In this document: positions 30,274 to 39,878 of the stretch, one piece after another
Numbering within the stretch: position 1 is the first letter of the stretch
Layout: every line of letters begins with the position of its first letter
Origin: Acinetobacter lwoffii
Lineage (GTDB): Bacteria; Pseudomonadota; Gammaproteobacteria; Pseudomonadales; Moraxellaceae
NCBI RefSeq assembly: GCF_024129435.1
Contig: NZ_JAMXXN010000015.1
Span: 1-64,000 of the forward strand
Length of the DNA: 64,000 nt
Direction of reading: 5' to 3'
Made by a program: the position numbers and the translations under genes
The notes under the pieces: model-generated
What the model was told of the DNA's origin: nothing
The model's database searches: none
The model's input: the letters and a program-made list of their open reading frames with translations, nothing else

Positions 30274-32583
30274 TTAAGTGCCCTGTACCAGACGGCGCGC
30301 GCTGATAATTCCCGGCTGCTGCTCTAGACGAGCCAAAAGCTTGGAAAGTTGTGCCAGACCTTTGACTTCAATCAACAGCTTCATATTGGCAATACCATCC
30401 GCTTCCGAAATGGTATTCACCTGACGGATATTGATCTGATCCGAGAAAATTACTTGCGTCAGATCTTTGAGCAAACCGCGTCGATCATAAGCTTCCACCA
30501 CAATCTGCACACTTTGACCACGAGTCGGCTGCATTTCCCAGTCGGCTTCTACCGCACGTTCAGGCTCTTGGGTAATCATGCGCACATAGTCCGGACAAGC
30601 GACTTTATGAATGCTCACACCACGATTCAGAGTGATATAGCCAGCAATCGATTCACCATGCACCGGTTGGCAACATTGCGCGACATGTAGTTCCACGTTA
30701 TCCAAACCATCGATCAGAATCCCGTGCGCTGACAGTGTATGACTGGCACGCGGGTTCAGGGCAGGTTTTAGCACCAGTTCAGGTTCGTCCTGATCCAGAT
30801 GCATGTGACGATTCACCTGATTAATCAGGGCATGCAGGCTGATATCACCATTGACCAGATTGACCAGAATATCATCACCAGTTTTGACATTGAAGTGGTT
30901 GCAATAATCACTCAGATCAATCGATTTCGGGTGAATTGCCAGACGTGACAATTCTTTGTTCAGTACTTCACGGCCGACTTCCAGGTTCTTGCTACGATCT
31001 TGCTGGCGGAACCAGTGGCGCAGCTTGTCCCGCGCACGGGCAGTTTTGATATAACCCAGCGAATTAACCAGCCAGTCCCGGTTCGGTTCCCGGTCTTTTT
31101 TGGTCAGAATTTCAACCTGTTCACCGGTTTTCAGGGTATAAGTCAGCGGCACATAGCGCTGATTTACCCGTGCGGCATAGCACTTGTTGCCGACTTCGGT
31201 ATGTACATGATAAGCAAAGTCGAGCACGGTTGAATCACGTGGCAGCTCTTTGATATCGCCATCACGGCTAAACACATAGATCTTTTCAAAACCTTCAAAA
31301 TCTTGAATATGCTCAAAATTTTCTATTTCATCTTCAGATTCTTTATGTGCACTGCTTTCATTGCGCTCCTGATAATGCTCAAGTACCGCACGTAAGGAAT
31401 GCAGACGATGGTTAAAGGAGCGATCTGTGGTTTTTGCGCCTTCTTTATAATTAAAATGTGAACACACTCCAAGCTCAGCTTCGTCATGCATTGCATGGGT
31501 ACGAATCTGAACTTCAAGTGACTTGTTCTCGGCAATCACCGCAGTATGCAAAGAACGATAGCCATTGGCTTTCGGGTTGGTAATGTAATCATCAAACTGA
31601 TGCGGAATGTGGCGCCAGATCTGATGCACAATACCTAAAGTGTGGTAACACTCCGGCACACTTTTCACCAGTACCCGTAAAGCACGAATATCATAGAGCT
31701 GATCAAAGCTCAGGTTCTTGCTTTTCATTTTTCGATAAATCGAATAAATGTGTTTCACCCGGCCATTAATTTCAGCTTCGATGCCATGCTCGGCCAATTC
31801 ATTGCGTAATTTATCAATCACAAACTGAATATACTGTTCACGCTCCAGACGCTTTTCATTCAGTAAGGAAGCAATTTCTTTATAACGTTCCGGCGCAAGA
31901 TAACGGAAAGCCAGATCTTCCAGCTCCCATTTCAGCTGGGCAATACCTAAACGGTGTGCCAGTGGCGAGTAAATGGTCAGAATTTCTCGGGCCACCCGTT
32001 CCTGACGCTCACGCGAGGAATTGGCCAGTTCACGCAAGGCATAAGTACGTTCGGCCAGCTTGACCAGAACAACACGTACATCTTCAGTGACCGAGATTAG
32101 CATTTTGTAAATGCCAGACAGATGTTCACGCTGGTTATTATTGAAATGATCTTCCAGACGCTTATTTTTTTCGATCAGCTCAGACAGCTTACCCATGGCA
32201 AGCGTACCTTTGACCAGGCTATGCACCTGTTCGCCGAACTGTTCCAGTACTTCACTGAGTGGCATGACGCCTTCACGAACAGCACGATACAGCATGGCTG
32301 CGGACAAAGTATCTTCATCCACATGCAGATGTGCCAGAATATCCGCCATCTCAATACCGGTATAAAAGGTATTGGAGCGGTGCTGAACCGTACTTTGCAG
32401 CTCTCTTTCTAATGTTATGTGGGCGACTTCTTCGAGCTGCGTTAAAGGTGCGCCATCTAATATGCCACGAACCCGATCCAACCATTCAGTCAGATCCTGG
32501 TGTGCTTGTTCGGCATGTTCTACAGTCGTCTCCTGTGACAACTCATTGAGTCGCCCAGGGAGTTGCTCACGTACTGTGACCAT
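30274..32583 (-). CDS. relA: GTP pyrophosphokinase RelA
   Basis: 769 residues. RelA makes (p)ppGpp on starved ribosomes. Order: a degenerate HD hydrolase domain (about 40-190), synthetase domain with NPKANGYRSLHTAVI (about 336-350) and EVQIRTHAMHDEAELG, TGS domain (IYVFSRDGDIKELPRDSTVLDF), zinc-finger-like CCQPVHGESIAGYI and a C-terminal ACT domain. The HD pair that marks hydrolysing Rel/SpoT proteins is replaced (LSAAMLYRAVREG), so this is the synthesis-only type. The order rlmD-relA is also that of E. coli, and cysM-rlmD-relA that of Pseudomonas. Confidence 0.95.
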   Translation of the reverse strand: MVTVREQLPGRLNELSQETTVEHAEQAHQDLTEWLDRVRGILDGAPLTQLEEVAHITLERELQSTVQHRSNTFYTGIEMADILAHLHVDEDTLSAAMLYRAVREGVMPLSEVLEQFGEQVHSLVKGTLAMGKLSELIEKNKRLEDHFNNNQREHLSGIYKMLISVTEDVRVVLVKLAERTYALRELANSSRERQERVAREILTIYSPLAHRLGIAQLKWELEDLAFRYLAPERYKEIASLLNEKRLEREQYIQFVIDKLRNELAEHGIEAEINGRVKHIYSIYRKMKSKNLSFDQLYDIRALRVLVKSVPECYHTLGIVHQIWRHIPHQFDDYITNPKANGYRSLHTAVIAENKSLEVQIRTHAMHDEAELGVCSHFNYKEGAKTTDRSFNHRLHSLRAVLEHYQERNESSAHKESEDEIENFEHIQDFEGFEKIYVFSRDGDIKELPRDSTVLDFAYHVHTEVGNKCYAARVNQRYVPLTYTLKTGEQVEILTKKDREPNRDWLVNSLGYIKTARARDKLRHWFRQQDRSKNLEVGREVLNKELSRLAIHPKSIDLSDYCNHFNVKTGDDILVNLVNGDISLHALINQVNRHMHLDQDEPELVLKPALNPRASHTLSAHGILIDGLDNVELHVAQCCQPVHGESIAGYITLNRGVSIHKVACPDYVRMITQEPERAVEADWEMQPTRGQSVQIVVEAYDRRGLLKDLTQVIFSDQINIRQVNTISEADGIANMKLLIEVKGLAQLSKLLARLEQQPGIISARRLVQGT

Positions 32584-32615
32584 ACCCGTCTCCTACTTTT
32601 AAAAACATCATTTCT

Positions 32616-34004
32616 TTAATCGTTTATTTGATTTTCTTTTTCGAACAATGCGATTGATTCAACATGTCCAGTATGTGTAAACATATCCATCACTCCCGCT
32701 TGGGTGAGACGATAGCCCTGTTGTACCAAGAGTCCTGCATCTCTGGCGAGTGTCGCAGGATTACATGACACATAAACGATTCTTTTAGCTCCAAACTGAG
32801 GGATATAATGCATCACTTCTTCTGCCCCGGCACGTGGCGGGTCGATTAATAATGCATCAAAACCTTGATTTGCCCAAGTGTGGTGCGAGAAATCTTTGGT
32901 TAAATCTTGTGAATAGAACGATATTTGTGCAATACCATTGTTTTTGGCATTTTCCGCACCACGTCGAACCATTTCATCACTTCCCTCGACCGCAATCACC
33001 TGACCCGACGCACCAACACGGCGCGCCAAAGGCAAAGAAAAGTTTCCTAATCCACAAAACAGATCCAGAACCCGCTCACCCTGTTGTAGCTGAAGCAAAT
33101 CACATGCCAATCGTACCATTTGCGGATTGATGCTTGAATTTACCTGGGTAAAGTCCAGAGGATTAAAGCCGAATTTTACATCAAAGTCATCAAGACCATA
33201 GTGTAAGCGTGCAGATGCTTCTGGATCATCTATCCGCGAGAGCGTTTCTTTGCCAGCAGGCTGCAGATACAGTTGCCAGCCTTTCTGTAACGTAAATTCG
33301 CGCAATTGGTTGACATCATCGGCAGATAATTTTGCAGTTTCACGCACCAGCAGCGCAATGTCCTGATCCCCCATAGCCAATTCTATATGACCGATGTCGG
33401 CCTTACCATTGAGACCTTGCAGCAATTGTTTAAGACGTGTAACCGAGCCAAACTCGCGATCCAAGATCATACAGCGATCAATCGGCGTAAGTTTGTTGGA
33501 CTGATTCTCACGAAAACCCACCACCAGCTGATCCTTGGAAGGTAGATAACGCACCCCAATCCGGGCTTTACGGCGATAATCTTCACGTTGTGAACGTAAA
33601 GGCGGTAGCCATTGATCAGGCTGGATTCCAGCAAAATGCTGTAGATGCGATTTCAGCACATTCTGTTTCAGTTCAATCTGCGCATCCGCAGCGATATGCT
33701 GCATATTACAGCCACCACAGATCCCAAAATGCGGACACACCGGCTTCACGCGAATCTCGGAAGCGTCGCTCAACAATTCAAGACTGTCGGCTTCTTCGAG
33801 TTTTTTAACTTCACGGGTAATGCGGGCACGCACGGTTTCACCCGGCAAGGCATAACGGATAAAGACTTTCTTGCCATGTTTATGCTGCGGATGATCCGGA
33901 TGTGAACCATAATGAGCGATACCACGTCCCTCATGCGATAGTGACTCAACCTGAAAAATATACTCGGGTTGCTGGATAGGACGTGCTTGTGCTCGATGTT
34001 TCAT
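32616..34004 (-). CDS. rlmD: 23S rRNA (uracil-1939-C5)-methyltransferase
   Basis: 462 residues. TRAM domain at the N-terminus (about 15-80), then the [4Fe-4S] motif [17 protein letters not shown]-binding [17 protein letters not shown] and catalytic region [12 protein letters not shown] with the nucleophilic Cys. Methylates U1939 of 23S rRNA. Six bases separate it from the exonuclease gene upstream and about 30 from relA downstream, so one transcript is likely. Confidence 0.95.
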   Translation of the reverse strand: MKHRAQARPIQQPEYIFQVESLSHEGRGIAHYGSHPDHPQHKHGKKVFIRYALPGETVRARITREVKKLEEADSLELLSDASEIRVKPVCPHFGICGGCNMQHIAADAQIELKQNVLKSHLQHFAGIQPDQWLPPLRSQREDYRRKARIGVRYLPSKDQLVVGFRENQSNKLTPIDRCMILDREFGSVTRLKQLLQGLNGKADIGHIELAMGDQDIALLVRETAKLSADDVNQLREFTLQKGWQLYLQPAGKETLSRIDDPEASARLHYGLDDFDVKFGFNPLDFTQVNSSINPQMVRLACDLLQLQQGERVLDLFCGLGNFSLPLARRVGASGQVIAVEGSDEMVRRGAENAKNNGIAQISFYSQDLTKDFSHHTWANQGFDALLIDPPRAGAEEVMHYIPQFGAKRIVYVSCNPATLARDAGLLVQQGYRLTQAGVMDMFTHTGHVESIALFEKENQIND

Positions 34005-34010
34005 GAAAAC

Positions 34011-34829
34011 CTAGGGTGTGGAGATGGGAAAATCAAATTGGGTAAATTCAGTTCGTTGTGAAGTTTCACGCCAGACTGATAAAAAGTCCGCATGTTGCGG
34101 TTGAGTCTGCAAATATTGAATCGTGCTTTGCAGCAGATGCTGATAATCCGGCAGCAACAGCTGGCCTTTTAACAGCAACCAGCGGATATACACCAGCCAG
34201 GTATTCAGGACATCACCTTCACAATAAGACGTTAGTTCGGTCCATTGCTGATTGCGGACATATTCCGGAACCCGATAGGCTCCGTCACCGCGCTTGCCTG
34301 GATAGCCCAGCAAATGTGCAACATCATCCAGCTTCTGGAAATGACGGGCATGAAACATGGCCATCACATCCATCAAGTCGACATGACGATGATGGTAACG
34401 ATTCTGGTAGTTATTATAACGCTTTTGCGTATCAATTTCGCCCTGATCGAACAGACTCGGTGCAGAGAGCCCATGATACATGGCGCGGTATAAAATCACT
34501 GGTAAATCAAACTGTGAGCCGTTCCAACTCACTAGAGTCGGATGGCGCTTGTCAAAAATCGACAAGAATTTTTTCAAAATTTCTGCTTCAGAATGCTGTT
34601 CTCGGCTAAACGAAAACAGCTTCATGCCCTGCTCATCCATCCACAAACCGGAAATACAGACGATTTCATGCAGCGGCAAACGCTGAAAATCCGAGCCTGA
34701 ATCCTGACGGCGTAATTTGGTCAAGGCCTGATCCAGATCTGCTTCGGGCAGGTCCAGACCAAACAGATGCGCGCCTGATTTGAGATCGGTTTGGGTTTCA
34801 ATATCGAAAGTTAAAACAGGCAGGCGCAT
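34011..34829 (-). CDS. Predicted 3'-5' exonuclease, PolB-like (DnaQ fold)
   Basis: 272 residues. The three exonuclease motifs with acidic residues are present: LTFDIET (motif I, about 6-12), SWNGSQFDLPVI (motif II, about 99-110) and YCEGDVLNTWLVY (motif III, about 207-219). This is the arrangement of the stand-alone exonuclease family related to DNA polymerase B proofreading domains. The physiological substrate, DNA or RNA, is unknown. It is inserted between cysM and rlmD, genes that are neighbours in related bacteria. Confidence 0.85.
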   Translation of the reverse strand: MRLPVLTFDIETQTDLKSGAHLFGLDLPEADLDQALTKLRRQDSGSDFQRLPLHEIVCISGLWMDEQGMKLFSFSREQHSEAEILKKFLSIFDKRHPTLVSWNGSQFDLPVILYRAMYHGLSAPSLFDQGEIDTQKRYNNYQNRYHHRHVDLMDVMAMFHARHFQKLDDVAHLLGYPGKRGDGAYRVPEYVRNQQWTELTSYCEGDVLNTWLVYIRWLLLKGQLLLPDYQHLLQSTIQYLQTQPQHADFLSVWRETSQRTEFTQFDFPISTP

Positions 34830-34847
34830 AAAACAGTGCTCAAATAA

Positions 34848-35777
34848 TTATTCAGGATCTTGTACAGAGAATAACCCTGTAGACAAGTAACGGTCACCAC
34901 GGTCACAGATAATACACACAATCACTGCATCCGGATGTTCTTCCGCCAGTTTAATCGAGGCCCACACTGCCCCACCAGAAGAGGTTCCGGCACTAATGCC
35001 TTCTTTCTGTGCCAGCTTACGCATGGTTTTTTCAGCTTCGATTTGTGGAATATCAATAATGCGATCGACTCGGCTGCGGTCGAAAATGGTTGGCAGATAT
35101 TCTTCTGGCCAGCGACGGATTCCGGCAATGCTTGAACCATCAGATGGCTGTAAACCGACGATCTGAATATCAGGATTCATTTCTTTCAGGTATTTCGACA
35201 CACCCATGATGGTGCCGGTGGTACCCATAGAACTGACAAAATGGGTAATTTTGCCACCGGTTTGCTGCCAGATTTCTGGACCCGTGGTCAGGTAATGCGC
35301 TTCGACATTGTCCGGATTTCCGAACTGATTCAGCACCAGACCCACACCATCATTCTGCATTTGAGCAGCAAGATCACGTGCACCTTCCATGCCCTGCTCT
35401 TTGGTCACTTCAATTAGCTCGGCACCATACGCACGCATCGCGTCCTTACGTTCCTGACTCATATTGTTCGGCATGATCAGCTTCATTTTATAGCCACGCA
35501 TCGCTGCGACCATCGCCAATGCAATCCCCGTATTTCCGCTCGTTGCCTCAATCAGGGTGTCACCCGGTTTGATCTGCCCACGCTTCTCGGCCTGCATGAT
35601 CATATTGTAGGCCGGACGGTCTTTGACCGAACCTGCCGGGTTATTGCCTTCGAGTTTCGCGAGTACTGTAGCTTGAGTGTGACTTGCCAGACGCTGTAAA
35701 CGCACCAGCGGCGTTTTGCCTACATAATGGTCTAACAAAAATTCATCTGCTTGAAAATCAGGGGTGGTATTACTCAT
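34848..35777 (-). CDS. cysM: Cysteine synthase B
   Basis: PLP enzyme making cysteine (or S-sulfocysteine from thiosulfate) from O-acetylserine. GNNPAGSVKDRPA carries the PLP lysine (about 51), TSGNTGIALA binds substrate and GTSSGG the phosphate. The shape (309 residues) fits CysM rather than CysK. The frame opens at a GTG at 35786, but the ATG at 35777 with AGGTG before it is better. That ribosome site lies inside a hairpin (35782-35801). Confidence 0.93.
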   Translation of the reverse strand: MSNTTPDFQADEFLLDHYVGKTPLVRLQRLASHTQATVLAKLEGNNPAGSVKDRPAYNMIMQAEKRGQIKPGDTLIEATSGNTGIALAMVAAMRGYKMKLIMPNNMSQERKDAMRAYGAELIEVTKEQGMEGARDLAAQMQNDGVGLVLNQFGNPDNVEAHYLTTGPEIWQQTGGKITHFVSSMGTTGTIMGVSKYLKEMNPDIQIVGLQPSDGSSIAGIRRWPEEYLPTIFDRSRVDRIIDIPQIEAEKTMRKLAQKEGISAGTSSGGAVWASIKLAEEHPDAVIVCIICDRGDRYLSTGLFSVQDPE

Positions 35778-35781
35778 TATT

Positions 35782-35801
35782 TGCACCTATATCGAGGTGC
35801 A
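35782..35801 (-). promoter_or_regulatory. Hairpin covering the cysM ribosome-binding site
   Basis: Minus-strand TGCACCT and AGGTGCA (7 bp, six-base loop) end four bases before the cysM ATG. The right arm contains the AGGTG ribosome site. A second GC hairpin (CCCTGC/GCAGGG, 35826-35846) lies further upstream in the leader. This may reduce translation until unfolded; function is inference. Confidence 0.45.
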
Positions 35802-36139
35802 GCTATTGTATGAAAAAATGCTTTTCCCTGCACTCATTTAGCAGGGCTTTTTCAGAAAACTCGCCAAAACTCACACACTATCAAGCCATAAACTACATTT
35901 CCCGATAATTTAGCCAGGTGAAGCAGCTCGCTAATGAAGATGAAAATACTATTTCAGTCTGGCACTTTTACAGATTGAAATTTCGTGCGTCTTAGTCTTG
36001 CTGTACCTGAGCAAAATTAACTGAAATCTCTTGTATTTTTAACTGCTAATCCGAAGCTTTATAAAAATTATGCTTAAATTTTAACTGTCGATTTAAAGCA
36101 TGCTAATATGCCAGGCATAAAGAAAATACTGCTTAAATC
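35802..36139. other. Divergent intergenic region cysM / gacS
   Basis: About 340 bases holding the cysM leader on the left and the gacS promoter on the right. No other gene or repeat is seen. Confidence 0.55.
36081..36109 (+). promoter_or_regulatory. Probable promoter of gacS
   Basis: -35 TTAACT (36081-36086), 17-base spacer, -10 TAATAT (36104-36109), about 30 bases before the ATG at 36140. Confidence 0.5.
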
Positions 36140-38947
36140 ATGTCAACGATCAACAAAAAGCTGTTTAAACGCCTACACTTAAATCATGCCTATGGACAGC
36201 TGATTGCGCTGATTTTTGTGCCAATTACCATTTTGGCCTGCGTCGGTGCCATGCTGGTGTTGACTGAAACCTCGAACGCCGCACGTGCCCAACAGAAGCA
36301 GATGGCCATTGCGATTTTAACCCGCTTTCAAGGCACTTCAGAATATGCACTGGATATCTTGAATCTGTATCCATGGCAATATGACCAGGCCCACAATGCC
36401 ATGCAGAACATGCTGAATGAAAAGCATCTAGTTCGGGCAGCGGTTCTGGACGAAAATGGCAAGAACCGTTTGGGCATCGGCTTTCAGGAACAAGCGCCTT
36501 GGCCAGAATTTGAGAAAAGCGGTAATTTTGTTGGCCCGATTCTGCATCAAGATAATCATATCTATGCCATTAAAGTGAATGAAAACACTTTTTCTACCGG
36601 CTGGCTGGCGATCGAACTGGATAACCAGCCGCTAGCAATTGCCCGTTACCGGGTACTAATCGTACTGATTGCGACCGGATTACTGACTTTATTATTATTG
36701 TTGCTCTGTCTGAACTTCTACTCTCGGCGCTGGATCGCCCCGATGTATGAGATTCGCATGCAGTTGCAACGCCTGAATGCCGATACCCTCGGCCAGCATA
36801 TGGTGATTAACAGCACCGGCGAGCTGCGTTTATTGCAACGTGATATCGCCAATGTGGTGAAACGTTTGCATTTCAGCTTTCTGGAACTGCGTGAACATAC
36901 CGAACAGACCGAAGACGATTTACGCCGCACCCTCGACACTTTAGAAGTCCAGAATATTACCTATCGTCAGGCACGCGACCAGGCGATCTCGGCCAACCAG
37001 GCCAAGTCGGTGTTTCTGGCCAATATTTCCCATGAATTGCGCACCCCGCTGAACAGTATTGATGGTTTTATTCATCTGTTGTTACGTCAGGGCAATCTCA
37101 GCAACGAGCAGAGCCTGTATTTGCAGACCATTCGTAAGTCTTCGGCGCATTTGCTGGCACTGATCAATGATGTTCTGGATTTTTCCAAAATTGATGCCGG
37201 CAAACTGGAACTGGAAACGGCACCTTTTGATCTGGAAGAAGCGATTTTTGATGTGATGGACATGTTGTCACCTCTGGCAGCACAAAAACATATTGATATG
37301 GCCTTCTATTATGCAGATGGTGTGCCAAAACACATTATTGGTGATGCGCTACGATTTAAACAGATTCTGACCAACCTGATTTCCAATGCGATCAAATTCA
37401 CTCCGGATGGAGAAATCATTGTCCGGGCACGCATGGAACATGATGGAATGGATCAGTGTGTGCTGCATTTTAGTGTACAGGATAGCGGCATTGGCCTGAG
37501 TGGTACCGACCGTAAAAAGCTGTTTGAGTCCTTCTCGCAGGGTGATACCTCGGTGACCCGTCAGTTTGGCGGTACCGGTCTTGGTCTGGCAATTTCCAAA
37601 CAGCTGGTCAGCCTGATGCATGGCCAGATTGGTTTTGAAGACAATCAGGAACGTGCTCCAACCGAAAAAGGCTCTACTTTCTGGTTTACTGCCCAGTTCC
37701 TGGTCGATGAAGATACCGTGATTGAGCATCCAGATTTTAGCGAATTGACCGTGGTGTCTTATCTTGCACATCCGGCAACTGCGAATGTGCTGCGGCATTA
37801 TCTGGAAAATTATCAGGTTAAACATATTGAATGTGCATCAATTCTGGATCTGTTTAGCCGTCTGAATCATTTACAGAATAGCGAAAATACCTGGCTGATC
37901 GTCGATCATAGTGGTGACAGTGAAGTCTTGTTACGCGAAATCCGTTCACGTTATCAGGGTCATCTGGCTGTCTATGGTTATCAGATGCAACTGGATCCAA
38001 GCATGCTCAATGACCATCGTGCCCGTGCCCTGCATCAGCCACTCAGCCGCAGCGCGCTGATTCAGTTACTCGGCAATCAGCCGGTCTTCGACCAGGAACA
38101 GCATGAAGAGTTTAATGGTCAAGGCCTGCATATTCTGGCCGTGGATGATCATTTGCCGAACCTGATTGTTCTGGAAGCCCTTCTGGGCGAACTCAATGTC
38201 ACCACGACCAAAGCCCTCAGCGGACAGGAAGCGATCGATATTATTCAGCGCCGTTATGAACAGGAACAACCGGCGTTTGATCTGGTCTTTATGGATATCC
38301 AGATGCCAGTCATGTCCGGGATCGATACCACCCGTGCTATTCGCTCGCTGGAATCGACCTTTGAAAATCATAGCCGCCTGCCGATTATTGCACTGACGGC
38401 GCATGCACTTTCTGATGAAAAACATAAACTGCTGCAAAACGGCATGGATGATTATGTCACCAAGCCGATCCAGATCGAGCAGATTATCCAAATTTTGACG
38501 CACTGGACCACCGAGCATTTTAAACGGATTCCGGTACTGGAACGTGCCAATGTGATTGATGCTCTGGATCCAAATATTCTGGACTGGCAGCAAAGTCTGC
38601 AACTGGCAGCCAATAAGGAAGATCTGGCGGTAGATCTGTTACGCATGCTGGTGGACAGCTTTGCGGATGAACTCGATGAAATGCAGCAACTGATTGAACT
38701 GGAAGATTTCCCACAACTGGAACATGTGCTGCATCGTTTATACGGCGCGACCCGCTATGTCGGTGCACCGACTTTACAGAAAGTCACCGGTGGCTTTGAA
38801 CAGTTCGTTTCAACCCTGCGCAAAGAACGCCGTAAGGCCGATGAAAACTTTGTTCAGGACGTGCTGAAATATTTTGATGAACTCAAAGCCGTGGTTGAAC
38901 AGGTTGAACAGGCTGCCCAGCAAATTTTGAAGCAACATTTGAATTAA
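36140..38947 (+). CDS. gacS: Hybrid sensor histidine kinase GacS/BarA
   Basis: 935 residues. Membrane helix 1 (about 19-42), extracytoplasmic sensor, membrane helix 2 (about 171-193), HAMP, HisKA with His298 in ANISHELRTPLN, HATPase with the GLGLAIS box, a degenerate receiver-like segment (about 530-650, no clear phospho-Asp), a true receiver with Asp719 in FMDIQMPVMSG, and a C-terminal Hpt domain with His865 in LHRLYGA. This is the GacS/BarA layout, which signals to GacA/UvrY and the Csr/Rsm small RNAs. It is divergent from cysM. The response regulator GacA is not in this window. Confidence 0.93.
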   Translation: MSTINKKLFKRLHLNHAYGQLIALIFVPITILACVGAMLVLTETSNAARAQQKQMAIAILTRFQGTSEYALDILNLYPWQYDQAHNAMQNMLNEKHLVRAAVLDENGKNRLGIGFQEQAPWPEFEKSGNFVGPILHQDNHIYAIKVNENTFSTGWLAIELDNQPLAIARYRVLIVLIATGLLTLLLLLLCLNFYSRRWIAPMYEIRMQLQRLNADTLGQHMVINSTGELRLLQRDIANVVKRLHFSFLELREHTEQTEDDLRRTLDTLEVQNITYRQARDQAISANQAKSVFLANISHELRTPLNSIDGFIHLLLRQGNLSNEQSLYLQTIRKSSAHLLALINDVLDFSKIDAGKLELETAPFDLEEAIFDVMDMLSPLAAQKHIDMAFYYADGVPKHIIGDALRFKQILTNLISNAIKFTPDGEIIVRARMEHDGMDQCVLHFSVQDSGIGLSGTDRKKLFESFSQGDTSVTRQFGGTGLGLAISKQLVSLMHGQIGFEDNQERAPTEKGSTFWFTAQFLVDEDTVIEHPDFSELTVVSYLAHPATANVLRHYLENYQVKHIECASILDLFSRLNHLQNSENTWLIVDHSGDSEVLLREIRSRYQGHLAVYGYQMQLDPSMLNDHRARALHQPLSRSALIQLLGNQPVFDQEQHEEFNGQGLHILAVDDHLPNLIVLEALLGELNVTTTKALSGQEAIDIIQRRYEQEQPAFDLVFMDIQMPVMSGIDTTRAIRSLESTFENHSRLPIIALTAHALSDEKHKLLQNGMDDYVTKPIQIEQIIQILTHWTTEHFKRIPVLERANVIDALDPNILDWQQSLQLAANKEDLAVDLLRMLVDSFADELDEMQQLIELEDFPQLEHVLHRLYGATRYVGAPTLQKVTGGFEQFVSTLRKERRKADENFVQDVLKYFDELKAVVEQVEQAAQQILKQHLN

Positions 38948-39053
38948 ACCTCTGAAGTGGCTCAGTCCATGACTTAAGAAGTGTGACTGAGCTGTCATGC
39001 AAGCCTAAAGGCTGCATGCTATGCTCAAGCCAGGAAAAATAAGGAAGAATGCC

Positions 39054-39842
39054 ATGTCACTCGTGCGCTTGGAAAAAAATAACGGCATTGCCACTGTTAC
39101 ACTGAATCGTCCGGATAAACGCAATGCCATGAGCTTTGCCCTGCTGCGCGAACTGGTCGCGACTGCACAAAAAATCAAAAAAGATAAAAGCATCCGATGT
39201 GTGATTTTAACGGGAGAAGCCCAGGTCTTTAGTGCCGGTATTGATCTGGCAGATTTAAATAATCCTAAAAATCGTGCTTATGCTGCTTGGGAACTGATTC
39301 GTCCGGGTCAAAGCCTGTTTCAAAAAGCATTTCTGGTCTGGCAAGAATTACCTGTTCCGGTGATTGCCGCAATGGAGGGCTTCTGTTTTGGTGCCGGGAT
39401 GCAACTGGCATTAGCCGCAGATATCCGCATTGCCCATCCTGAGACCAAAATGTCGATTATGGAAACCCGCTGGGGACTGGTGCCAGACATGGGACTCAGC
39501 CGCTCCCTGAAAGGCCTGATTGGTATTGATCTGGCCAAAGAGCTGACCTTAACTGCCCGGATTTTTGATGGTGAATATGCCAAAGAAATCGGTCTGATCA
39601 CCCATGTCGATGAACAGCCACTAGGAAGAGCACAAGCCTTGGCTGAAGAAATGCTGCAACGTTCTCCAGATGCGCTGATGGCCTCTAAATTTGTACTGGA
39701 TGCCATGCAGCATCGTCCAAATAAATCCTTGCGTATGGAAAAAATATGGCAGCTGAAATTATTACTGGGTAAAAACAGTCAATTGGCCCGTAAAAAGGAC
39801 AAAAACCCAGAGGTTCAGTTTGTACCGCGCCAATACAAATAA
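39054..39842 (+). CDS. Crotonase/enoyl-CoA hydratase family protein
   Basis: 262 residues. Oxyanion-hole motifs AQVFSAGIDLADL (about 56-68) and EGFCFGAGMQLALAADIRIA (about 109-127). Of the two glutamates of true hydratases the first is Gln117 here, the second is kept (Glu137 in MSIMETRWG), and Asp145 follows in LVPDMG. The Glu/Asp pair with this spacing recalls dienoyl-CoA isomerases, so isomerase rather than hydratase activity is possible. ATG at 39054 has AAGGA nine bases before it; an earlier ATG at 39021 does not. Probably cotranscribed with the next two genes. Confidence 0.85.
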   Translation: MSLVRLEKNNGIATVTLNRPDKRNAMSFALLRELVATAQKIKKDKSIRCVILTGEAQVFSAGIDLADLNNPKNRAYAAWELIRPGQSLFQKAFLVWQELPVPVIAAMEGFCFGAGMQLALAADIRIAHPETKMSIMETRWGLVPDMGLSRSLKGLIGIDLAKELTLTARIFDGEYAKEIGLITHVDEQPLGRAQALAEEMLQRSPDALMASKFVLDAMQHRPNKSLRMEKIWQLKLLLGKNSQLARKKDKNPEVQFVPRQYK

Positions 39843-39878
39843 ACCCAGTCTGAATCTAGGAAAGGAATAAACCAAAGC

